A DNA stretch of 64,000 nt from Nesterenkonia marinintestina (lineage in GTDB: Bacteria > Actinomycetota > Actinomycetes > Actinomycetales > Micrococcaceae), in NCBI RefSeq assembly GCF_025420485.1, contig NZ_JAOEFD010000003.1, forward strand, positions 62,001 through 126,000, given 5' to 3'. Numbering within the stretch: position 1 is the first letter of the stretch; each line of letters opens with the position of its first letter. The notes under the pieces were generated by a model. It was not told the origin of the DNA and ran no database searches. It worked only from the letters and a program-made list of their open reading frames with translations. The translations under genes and the position numbers were made by a program. Shown here piece by piece: positions 57,984 to 64,000 of this stretch.

Positions 57984-58880
57984 ATGCCTGCTGAGACCGC
58001 AGAGAAGGACTTCTCCCAGTACGCCCACCCCGAGCGTCTGGTCTCCACCGAATGGGTGGCCGCGCACAAGGACGACGACGACGTCGTCCTCGTGGAGTCG
58101 GACGAGGACGTCCTGCTCTACGAGACCGGACACGTCCCGGGCGCCGTGAAGGTCGACTGGCACACCGAGCTCAACGACCCCGTCGCCCGCGACTTCCTCG
58201 ACGGTGAGCGCTTCGCCGAGTTCGCCGCGTCCAAGGGCATCTCGCGCAGCAGCACGGTCGTCTTCTACGGCGACAAGTCCAACTGGTGGGCGGCCTACGC
58301 CCTGTGGGTCTTCACGCTCTTCGGCCACGAGGACGTCCGCCTGATGGACGGCGGACGCCAGAAGTGGACCGAGGAGGGTCGTCCGATGAGCACCGAGCGC
58401 CCGGACGTCGCCCCCGGCGACTACCCGGTCGTCGACCGTGACGACTCGACCGACCGCGCCTTCCTGCAGGACGTGCTCGGTCACTTCGGCCGGCCCCTGG
58501 TCGACGTGCGCTCACCCCTGGAGTACTCCGGGGAGAAGACCCACATGGAGGGCTACGAGGAGGAGGGCGCCCTGCGCGGCGGCCACATCCCCACCGCGGC
58601 CTCCGTCCCCTGGGCCAAGGCCGCGAACGAGGACGGCACGTTCCGCTCCCGCGAGGAGCTGGAGGCCATCTACCGCGACGAGGCCGGACTGGGCACCGCC
58701 GACGACGTCGTCGCGTACTGCCGCATCGGTGAGCGGTCATCGCACACGTGGTTCGTGCTCAAGCACCTCCTCGGCTACGAGAACGTGCGCAACTACGACG
58801 GTTCCTGGACCGAGTGGGGCAACGTGGTCGGCGTGCCGATCGTCCAGGGGGATCAGCCCGGAGAGAAGCCCCGCCGCTGA
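57984..58880 (+). CDS. sseA: Thiosulfate / 3-mercaptopyruvate sulfurtransferase (two rhodanese domains)
   Basis: Transfers sulfane sulfur from thiosulfate or mercaptopyruvate to acceptors. The 298-residue protein has two rhodanese domains. The first is inactive (no Cys in its loop) and opens [19 protein letters not shown]. The second has [13 protein letters not shown] and the active loop [12 protein letters not shown] with the catalytic Cys. The loop CRIGER is of the actinobacterial SseA type. AAAGG nine bases upstream. sufE follows 31 bases later, the order seen in mycobacteria, suggesting sulfur relay. Confidence 0.95.
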   Translation: MPAETAEKDFSQYAHPERLVSTEWVAAHKDDDDVVLVESDEDVLLYETGHVPGAVKVDWHTELNDPVARDFLDGERFAEFAASKGISRSSTVVFYGDKSNWWAAYALWVFTLFGHEDVRLMDGGRQKWTEEGRPMSTERPDVAPGDYPVVDRDDSTDRAFLQDVLGHFGRPLVDVRSPLEYSGEKTHMEGYEEEGALRGGHIPTAASVPWAKAANEDGTFRSREELEAIYRDEAGLGTADDVVAYCRIGERSSHTWFVLKHLLGYENVRNYDGSWTEWGNVVGVPIVQGDQPGEKPRR

Positions 58881-58895
58881 ACCGCCCGTCGGCGG

Positions 58896-58910
58896 TAGGC
58901 TGGACGGGAT
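58896..58910 (+). promoter_or_regulatory. sufE promoter -10 box, almost leaderless
   Basis: TAGGCT at 58896-58901, nine bases before ATG 58911; would give sufE its own promoter within the sseA-sufE pair. Confidence 0.5.
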
Positions 58911-59423
58911 ATGACGACCTCACAGGACTCCGTGCCCCAGCCCTCCGCCGCACAGGACGACCGGAACGGCGCCCCCGACACGCATATGCCGGCCGCCCTC
59001 GACGAGATCGTCGAGGAGTTCCGCGCCGTGGGCGACCGCGACAAGCTCGAGCTGCTGCTCGAGCTCTCACGAGAGCTCCCCGAGCCGCCGTCGAGCTATG
59101 CGGACCGGCTCGACGAGATGGAGCAGGTCGTCGAATGTCAGACGCCGCTGTTCCTGGCGGTCGAGTTCGACGATGCGGCCGGGACCGCCGACCTGATCTT
59201 CGCCGCGCCGCCCGAGGCGCCCACCACCCGCGGCTTCGCATCCATCCTCCATCAGGGCCTGAGCGGTCTGCGCTGCGAGGAGATCCTCGCCGCGCCCGAC
59301 GACATCGCCGACCGCCTGGGGCTGAAGAGGGCCATCACGCCTCTGCGGATGCGTGGGATGTCCGCGATGCTGGCCCGCGTCAAGGCCAACGTCCGCCGAC
59401 ACACCCACTCGGTCAGCGGCTGA
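58911..59423 (+). CDS. sufE: SufE family sulfur acceptor
   Basis: 170 residues with a disordered N-terminal ~30 residues followed by the SufE fold: IVEEFRAVGDRDKLELLLEL, RLDEMEQVVECQTPLFLAVE with the conserved acceptor Cys, and TRGFASILHQGLSGL. SufE accepts persulfide sulfur, classically from SufS; next to SseA it may instead take sulfur from the rhodanese. Its last 11 bases overlap the convergent hydrolase gene. Confidence 0.93.
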   Translation: MTTSQDSVPQPSAAQDDRNGAPDTHMPAALDEIVEEFRAVGDRDKLELLLELSRELPEPPSSYADRLDEMEQVVECQTPLFLAVEFDDAAGTADLIFAAPPEAPTTRGFASILHQGLSGLRCEEILAAPDDIADRLGLKRAITPLRMRGMSAMLARVKANVRRHTHSVSG

Positions 59424-60798
59424 CGCCGGCCCCTCGGTGGCGCTGCGCCTCGGACATGTGTGCCGGGGCGTCGCCGAACAGATCGGTGACCCAGGTGCGC
59501 ACCTTGCGGTTCCACCGGTCCGGGGCGCAGTTGTACTCCTTGATGTGACGGGCGTCGGTGAACGGGACGTAGGTGACCAGCTCGTTGCGCTGGGCCAGGT
59601 CTCGCGAGGGACCGTAGGGCACGACGAGGTCGTCCACGCTGTGGAGGATGAGCGTCCGCACGTGCAGCTGGTCGGACCGGGCGATCCAGTTCATCGCCTT
59701 CAGATCGACCGGGGCACCGAGGCCCGTCACCACCCGTCCGGCCCTGTTGCTGATGTACCAGCGCCCCATCCGACCCACCAGGGTGGGTATGCGGTTCGCC
59801 CGGGCCTGGTGGGCGAGCACGTCCGTCCAGTCGATGACCGGCCCGGTCAGCACCAGTCCGCGCACCGCCGGTGACAGCCGCGAGCGGTCCGCCGTCTGCA
59901 GAGCGATCGCTCCCCCCATCGACCAGCCGAAGAGCAGCACATCCTCGGCGCCCTGGTCGAGGGCGTATCGGACGGCCACCTCCACGTCCTCCCACTCGGT
60001 GATGCCCAGTCCGTAGCGCCCGTCCGCGGCGTCCGGGGCCTCGCCGTCGTTGCGGTAGGAGATCAGCAGGGCATCGATGCCCAGCTGATCGGCCACCTCC
60101 AGGGCACGGATCCCTTCGGAGCGTCGTCCACCCCTGCCGTGGACCATGATCGCCCAGACCTTCGATCCGGCCAGCGGCCCGTCGGTCGACCGCGGTCGGA
60201 CGTGCCAGGCCGGCGCCGGCCCGCCGGGCAGCTCGAGCACCACATCCTCAGCCTCGAATCCGGCCTCCTGGGGGGTGCGATGGGCCACCGAGGTCCACTG
60301 CCCGCGGACGGCGCGGCGCAGATCGCCGTCGTAGACGCGCTCCACCCGGCGCGCGATCGTCCCGTCGCGCGGCGCGAAGCTGGTGATCTCGGCGATGCGG
60401 GCGAAGCCGCGCCCTCCGTCGAAGTAGAGGCCGTAGGTCCCCTCCACCACGGTCTCCTCGGTCGCCGGCAGAATGATCTCATCGCCGTGGGAACCCCGCA
60501 TCACAGCCAGGATCGGCATGTCTTCCGGGTGGATCCGCACCGGAGTGACGACGACCCGGGCGAAGTACCCTGCGGCCGCCGAGAGCAGAGTGCCGCCGAG
60601 GACCCCGGCGCCGACGCCCAACGTCGAGGATCGGAGCCACGGGGTCCGGGGCTCCGGCTCGGGCCCGAAGCGACGTCGCAGCGTCTCAGCCGTGCGGGTC
60701 AGTCCCGTGGCCGCCGCCTCTGCGCCGAGCCCCATCCCGTGCCAGGTCCGACGTCGGAGCTCCGCATACCAGGGCTCCTCAGCAGGGCGCAGTCGCAT
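59413..60798 (-). CDS. Membrane-anchored alpha/beta hydrolase
   Basis: 461 residues with a short cytoplasmic N-terminus, one membrane span at about residues 62-88 (GVLGGTLLSAAAGYFARVVV), a ~130-residue beta-rich middle region (HPEDMPILAVMRGSHGDEII onward) and a C-terminal alpha/beta-hydrolase domain. It has WAIMVHGRGG (oxyanion region), LFGWSMGGAIALQ (nucleophile Ser), LILHSVDDLVVP (Asp) and DARHIKEYN (His). The catalytic triad is complete. Likely a surface-facing esterase, peptidase or lipid hydrolase; the substrate is unknown. GGAGGAC before ATG 60798 decides the start. Confidence 0.87.
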   Translation of the reverse strand: MRLRPAEEPWYAELRRRTWHGMGLGAEAAATGLTRTAETLRRRFGPEPEPRTPWLRSSTLGVGAGVLGGTLLSAAAGYFARVVVTPVRIHPEDMPILAVMRGSHGDEIILPATEETVVEGTYGLYFDGGRGFARIAEITSFAPRDGTIARRVERVYDGDLRRAVRGQWTSVAHRTPQEAGFEAEDVVLELPGGPAPAWHVRPRSTDGPLAGSKVWAIMVHGRGGRRSEGIRALEVADQLGIDALLISYRNDGEAPDAADGRYGLGITEWEDVEVAVRYALDQGAEDVLLFGWSMGGAIALQTADRSRLSPAVRGLVLTGPVIDWTDVLAHQARANRIPTLVGRMGRWYISNRAGRVVTGLGAPVDLKAMNWIARSDQLHVRTLILHSVDDLVVPYGPSRDLAQRNELVTYVPFTDARHIKEYNCAPDRWNRKVRTWVTDLFGDAPAHMSEAQRHRGAGVSR

Positions 60799-61019
60799 AT
60801 CCGGTGTCCTCCGTGTGCTGGGTGCGGCGGCAGCGGGCGTACGGCGCTGCCCGTTCCCGCACCACACTACGTGTCGGGGACCGCTCCGGGCAGGGCCCTC
60901 GATCGCCCCCGCCCGCGGAGGCCGCCTGGTCAGGCGCCCGCGGCGGTGAGAGAGTGGGACACCGGAGCGCCGGGCCGCACGCCGCGGCACGCCACGCGCG
61001 ACGTCACGAGGAGGACCCG

Positions 61020-61430
61020 ATGGCAGAGCACGAGACGACCGATGAGCAGTGGCGCCGGCGGCTGACGCCCGAGGAGTTCCAGGTACTGCGGCGCGGCGGC
61101 ACCGAGCGGGCCTACACCGGCGAGTACTGGGACAACCATGCCGCAGGGACGTACAGCTGCCGAGCCTGCGGAGCCGACCTGTTCACCTCCCGGGAGAAGT
61201 TCGACTCCCGCTGCGGATGGCCGAGCTTCTACCAGCCCGCCGCCGGAGACCGCGTGACCTACCTGCGTGACGGCTCCGCCGGGATGGAGCGCATCGAGGT
61301 CCGGTGCACACGATGCGACTCGCACCTGGGCCACGTCTTCTCCGGCGAAGGCTTCGACACCCCCACCGACAGGCGCTACTGCATCAACTCGCTCGCGATG
61401 CGCTTCGTCGAGGAGGAGTCCGATGGCTGA
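61020..61430 (+). CDS. msrB: Peptide methionine (R)-S-oxide reductase MsrB
   Basis: Repairs methionine-R-sulfoxide. The 136-residue protein has zinc-binding CRACGADLF and CTRCDSHLGHVF (two CxxC), RCGWPSFYQPAAGD and the catalytic Cys in RRYCINSLAMRF. GAGGAGGAC six bases before the ATG. It overlaps the threonine aldolase gene by eight bases, so the two are translated together. Confidence 0.97.
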   Translation: MAEHETTDEQWRRRLTPEEFQVLRRGGTERAYTGEYWDNHAAGTYSCRACGADLFTSREKFDSRCGWPSFYQPAAGDRVTYLRDGSAGMERIEVRCTRCDSHLGHVFSGEGFDTPTDRRYCINSLAMRFVEEESDG

Positions 61431-62469
61431 GGCTCCGGATCCGTCGTTCGCCTCCGACAACGTGGCCGGGGCCTCCCCCGAGATCCTCGAGGCGCTGACC
61501 GAGGCGGCCCGTGGAGCCGACGCCCCCTACGGCGACGACTCCGTCACCGCGCGGCTCGGGGAGGTGATCCGCGAGCAGTTCGGATCCCGGGCCGAAGTGC
61601 TTCCGGTGTTCAACGGCACCGGCGCCAACGTCGTGGCCCTGCAGGCGGCCTCCCCGCGGTGGGGAGCGGCGATCTGCAGCGCCTCCGCCCACATCCACCG
61701 CGACGAGGGCGGGGCGCCGGAGAAGGTCGGCGGGGTCAAGCTGCTCCCCCGGCCCGCCGCACATCTGGGGGTCGAGGACGTCCGGGAGGAGCTGCGGACC
61801 CAGGGCTTCGTCCATGCCGCACAGCCCACCGTGGTGAGCCTGACCCAGGCGACCGAGCAGGGGACCGTCTATCCGCTGGACCAGGTCGCCGCAGTCGCCG
61901 ACGCCGCCCACGCGGCCGGGCTGACCGTCCATATGGACGGCGCCCGACTGGCGAACGCGGCCGCGGCGCTGGGCGTCGACCTCCGCACGGCGGTGACCGA
62001 CGTCGGCGTCGACGTGCTCAGCCTCGGGGCGACGAAGAACGGCGCCGTGGGTGCCGAGGCCGTCGTCGTCATCGACCCGGACCGGGTGCCGGGCATCGAC
62101 TACGTCCGCAAGGCTTCGATGCAGCTGGCCTCCAAGCAGCAGTTCCTCTCGGCACAGCTGGTGCGGATGTTCGGCACCGACCTGTGGCATCGTCACGCCT
62201 CCCATGCGAACCGGCAGGCCCGGAGGCTCGGTGAGGCCCTGGACCGCTGCCCGGGGGCACGTCTGGCCAGGGACCCCGAGGTCAACGCCGTGTTCGTGGA
62301 GGTCTTCGACGAGGTCGCCGCCGCCGTGCGCACACGCTACGTCTGCCACACCTGGGAGCACTCGGACGAGGGCCACCAGGTCCTGCGGCTGATGTGCTCC
62401 TTCGAGACCACCGATCGGCAGATCGACGACCTGGTCGCCCTGGTGCGCGGCGTGGGAGCGACCGACTGA
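61423..62469 (+). CDS. Low-specificity threonine aldolase family protein
   Basis: PLP enzyme of fold type I that splits threonine (or allo-threonine) to glycine and acetaldehyde. The 348-residue protein shows SFASDNVAGASPEILEALTE, VFNGTGANVVAL, AHIHRDEGGAPE, LTVHMDGARLANAAAAL (Asp and Arg) and LGATKNGAVGAEAV with the PLP Lys. The start (ATG 61423) overlaps the msrB stop, with GAGGAGGAG inside msrB as ribosome site. Related beta-eliminating lyases have the same fold, so substrate is not certain. Confidence 0.92.
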   Translation: MAEAPDPSFASDNVAGASPEILEALTEAARGADAPYGDDSVTARLGEVIREQFGSRAEVLPVFNGTGANVVALQAASPRWGAAICSASAHIHRDEGGAPEKVGGVKLLPRPAAHLGVEDVREELRTQGFVHAAQPTVVSLTQATEQGTVYPLDQVAAVADAAHAAGLTVHMDGARLANAAAALGVDLRTAVTDVGVDVLSLGATKNGAVGAEAVVVIDPDRVPGIDYVRKASMQLASKQQFLSAQLVRMFGTDLWHRHASHANRQARRLGEALDRCPGARLARDPEVNAVFVEVFDEVAAAVRTRYVCHTWEHSDEGHQVLRLMCSFETTDRQIDDLVALVRGVGATD

Positions 62470-62520
62470 GCCGACTCATCACGCGGCACGCCGTCGACGT
62501 CGAGGGCTGAGGACGGAGGA

Positions 62521-62560
62521 CGCACCGGTGCCTCGGCGCGCCTGCCGAGGCACCGGTGCG
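62521..62560 (+). terminator. Terminator after threonine aldolase gene
   Basis: Perfect 17-bp inverted repeat, arms 62521-62537 and 62544-62560, six-base loop GCGCCT, just upstream of the next promoter. Confidence 0.9.
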
Positions 62561-62568
62561 CGGCTCCA

Positions 62569-62580
62569 TACGCTGGAGTG
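62569..62580 (+). promoter_or_regulatory. DUF3000 gene promoter -10 box, leaderless start
   Basis: TACGCT at 62569-62574, six bases before the second of two adjacent GTG codons (62581). Confidence 0.6.
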
Positions 62581-63342
62581 GTGACCTTCTTCGGCCCCCT
62601 CGGATCCGGTGCGCTGCGCTCCCCCGCGCAGCGCCGCACCGACGCGCCGGGCTCCGACGCGCAGGGCTCCGACGCGCAGGGCCTCGATGCTCCCGGCATC
62701 GACGAGCTCCCGGAGGAGTTCCGCACGGCGCTGGGCGAGATCCGGCGGTCGGCTCCCCGAGCCGAGGCGCAGATCGAGGAGATCCCGGCCCCGCGCCGAC
62801 TCGCCCCCTACGCCGTGGCGCTTCGTGCTGAGGTCGCCGCCCCCGATCCGCACCATCTCCGGACGGGCGGACCAACCGGGGCGGTGTCGGCGATCGGTGG
62901 GGCGGACGCTCGGGACTCCGACGACGAGGCCGAGCAGCTCGCTGCCGGACGCTTCATCCTGCTGCACGACCCCGACGGCCAGGACGCCTGGGACGGCACC
63001 TCGCGCGTCGTCATCTACATCCGGGCCGAACTCGACGCCGAGATGAGCAACGACCCCCTCCTCGCCTCCGTCGCGTGGACCTGGCTGGCCGATTCGCTCT
63101 CGCAGTACGGCGCCGTCCACCGACGAGCCGGCGGCACCGCGACCCGGATCCTCTCCGAGAGCTTCGGCGAGCTCGCCGACAGGGACGCCTCGAACACCGT
63201 CGAGCTGCGCGCGTCCTGGACCCCGGGCCCCGGCGCCCTGGACACCCATGTCGAGGCGTGGTCGGATATGGTCTGCTCATTCGCAGGACTCCCGGCGCTG
63301 CCCGACGGCGTCGTGGCCATGCCGACCCTCCGCAGGAGCTGA
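62581..63342 (+). CDS. DUF3000 domain protein
   Basis: 253 residues, an actinobacterial family of unknown function that regularly precedes an RNase D-like gene, as here. A Gln/Asp/Gly repeat (SDAQGSDAQG) near the N-terminus and a second low-complexity stretch around residue 105 flank the conserved parts. These are LPEEFRTALGEIRRSAPRAE and FILLHDPDGQDAWDGTSRVV, then LASVAWTWLADSLSQYGAVH and TVELRASWTP. GTG 62578 and 62581 are adjacent; 62581 is preferred from promoter spacing. Probably a partner of the exonuclease gene, inference only. Confidence 0.86.
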   Translation: MTFFGPLGSGALRSPAQRRTDAPGSDAQGSDAQGLDAPGIDELPEEFRTALGEIRRSAPRAEAQIEEIPAPRRLAPYAVALRAEVAAPDPHHLRTGGPTGAVSAIGGADARDSDDEAEQLAAGRFILLHDPDGQDAWDGTSRVVIYIRAELDAEMSNDPLLASVAWTWLADSLSQYGAVHRRAGGTATRILSESFGELADRDASNTVELRASWTPGPGALDTHVEAWSDMVCSFAGLPALPDGVVAMPTLRRS

Positions 63343-63352
63343 ACTCCCCCGC

Positions 63353-64000
63353 ATGAAGCCCATCGAGGATGAGACCGAGGACGAGCAGGACCGTCCCCCG
63401 CTGCTCACCGAACCCGAGGACGGCGTGCCCTTCGTCGTCGACGAGCCCCGAGGCCTCCTGCGCTGCGCAGAGGCACTGGCCCGCGGCCACGGCCCCGTCG
63501 CCGTCGACGCCGAGCGGGCCTCGGGCTTCCGATACGGTCAGCGTGCCTTCCTGGTCCAGCTCAAGCGCGAGGGATCCGGCCTGTGGCTCGTGGATCCCGA
63601 GCCGTTCGACTCCCTGCGACCGCTGCAGGAGGCCCTCGAGGGCGTCGAGTGGATCCTCCACGCCGCCTCCCAGGATCTGCCGTGTCTGGCGGAGCTGGGG
63701 ATGCACCCCCATGCCCTGTTCGACACGGAGCTCGCCTCCCGGCTGGCCGGTCTGCCGAAGGTGGGCCTGGGGGCGATCGTCGAGTCCCTGCTGGGACTGC
63801 GTCTGGCCAAGGAGCATTCGGCCGCAGACTGGTCGAAGCGTCCCCTGCCCTCCGACTGGCTGCGCTACGCCGCCCTCGACGTCGAGCTGCTGGTCCAGCT
63901 GAGGTCCGAGCTGCAGACCCTGCTGGCCGCACAGGGCAAGACCGCATGGGCCGAGCAGGAGTTCGAGCACCTGCGCACCGCCCGAGCCCCGGCGGTCCCT
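63353..64000 (+). CDS. Ribonuclease D-like 3'-5' exonuclease (3' end outside window)
   Basis: First 216 codons of a DEDD-family exoribonuclease. Motif I is VAVDAERASGFRYGQ (Asp-x-Glu), motif II lies in ILHAASQDLPCLAELG (Asp), and motif III is WLRYAALDVELLVQL (Tyr...Asp), so all four acidic ligands are present. The HRDC domain expected next lies beyond the right edge. ATG 63353 is 11 bases after the DUF3000 stop, with an AGGAG within the end of that gene. Role: 3' trimming of structured RNA such as tRNA precursors. Confidence 0.93.
   Translation, partial: MKPIEDETEDEQDRPPLLTEPEDGVPFVVDEPRGLLRCAEALARGHGPVAVDAERASGFRYGQRAFLVQLKREGSGLWLVDPEPFDSLRPLQEALEGVEWILHAASQDLPCLAELGMHPHALFDTELASRLAGLPKVGLGAIVESLLGLRLAKEHSAADWSKRPLPSDWLRYAALDVELLVQLRSELQTLLAAQGKTAWAEQEFEHLRTARAPAVP

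Overview
The window is chromosomal DNA from a high-GC Gram-positive bacterium, almost certainly an actinobacterium and probably of the order Micrococcales. Evidence: the GC-rich sequence with frequent GTG starts; actinobacterial signature families (DUF4191, DUF4192, DUF3000, the DUF7455-type zinc protein, an MshA-type glycosyltransferase, a GlbO-type truncated haemoglobin); a Lys/Ala/Ser-rich N-terminal extension on the primary sigma factor; and gene orders such as parE next to sigA, lpd-sucB-lipB-lipA, thrS-HIT-pgsA, yebC-ruvCAB-yajC-secDF-rel and DUF3000-RNase D. The genus cannot be fixed from this sequence alone. I see no transposase, integrase, prophage, CRISPR array or plasmid function, so this is essentially a core-genome segment.

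Layout. 1-4,141: end of a flavin monooxygenase-like gene, ctaB (haem O synthase) and parE. 4,401-9,000: DUF7455 protein, sigA, DUF4192 and PAC2 proteins. 9,251-18,949: pepA, then a 2-oxoacid dehydrogenase/lipoylation block (lpd, sucB with two lipoyl domains, a divergent Ser/Thr kinase-like membrane protein, lipB-lipA, DUF4191). 19,296-24,059: rpsD, alaS, ruvX and an orphan AbiEi-like gene. 24,135-36,941 (all minus strand): rel, secF, secD, yajC, ruvB, ruvA, ruvC, yebC, pgsA, HIT, thrS. 37,000-44,157: nei-like glycosylase, rpiB, an OsmC-like/truncated-haemoglobin fusion, an unknown gene, tesB, an MshA-like glycosyltransferase, a DUF2079 membrane protein and tRNA-Arg(UCU). 44,398-50,658: ssb-like, ettA, gapB-like, RNase P RNA, VOC, YaaA, RNase H. 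50,701-64,000: Nif3-like, msrA, cysK-cysE, gnd, ppk2, zapE-like ATPase, sseA-sufE, a membrane-anchored alpha/beta hydrolase, msrB-threonine aldolase, DUF3000 and the start of RNase D.

Several themes recur. Lipoate: LipB and LipA make the cofactor carried by the E2 protein and recycled by Lpd a few kilobases away. Sulfur and thiol repair: cysE-cysK make cysteine, sseA-sufE move sulfane sulfur, msrA and msrB repair methionine sulfoxide, and the MshA-like enzyme could start mycothiol synthesis. Recombination and repair: ruvABC, ruvX, a Nei-like glycosylase and an SSB. Many promoters carry a TAnnnT -10 box (TAGGCT, TAGACT, TACGCT). In at least five genes it lies only 6-7 bases before the start codon, as expected for leaderless mRNAs.

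The most unusual items are the fusion of a cysteine-less OsmC-like domain to a GlbO-type globin (38,629-39,549) and a GAPDH gene whose frame has no stop where the family normally ends and runs about 400 bp antisense into ettA (46,337-48,220). Other notable points are a non-canonical kinase inside the lipoylation block, a tRNA gene directly abutting a possible TTG-initiated gene, and the absence of phosphatidylinositol-mannoside genes from their usual place after pgsA. I did not find a convincing new multi-gene system.
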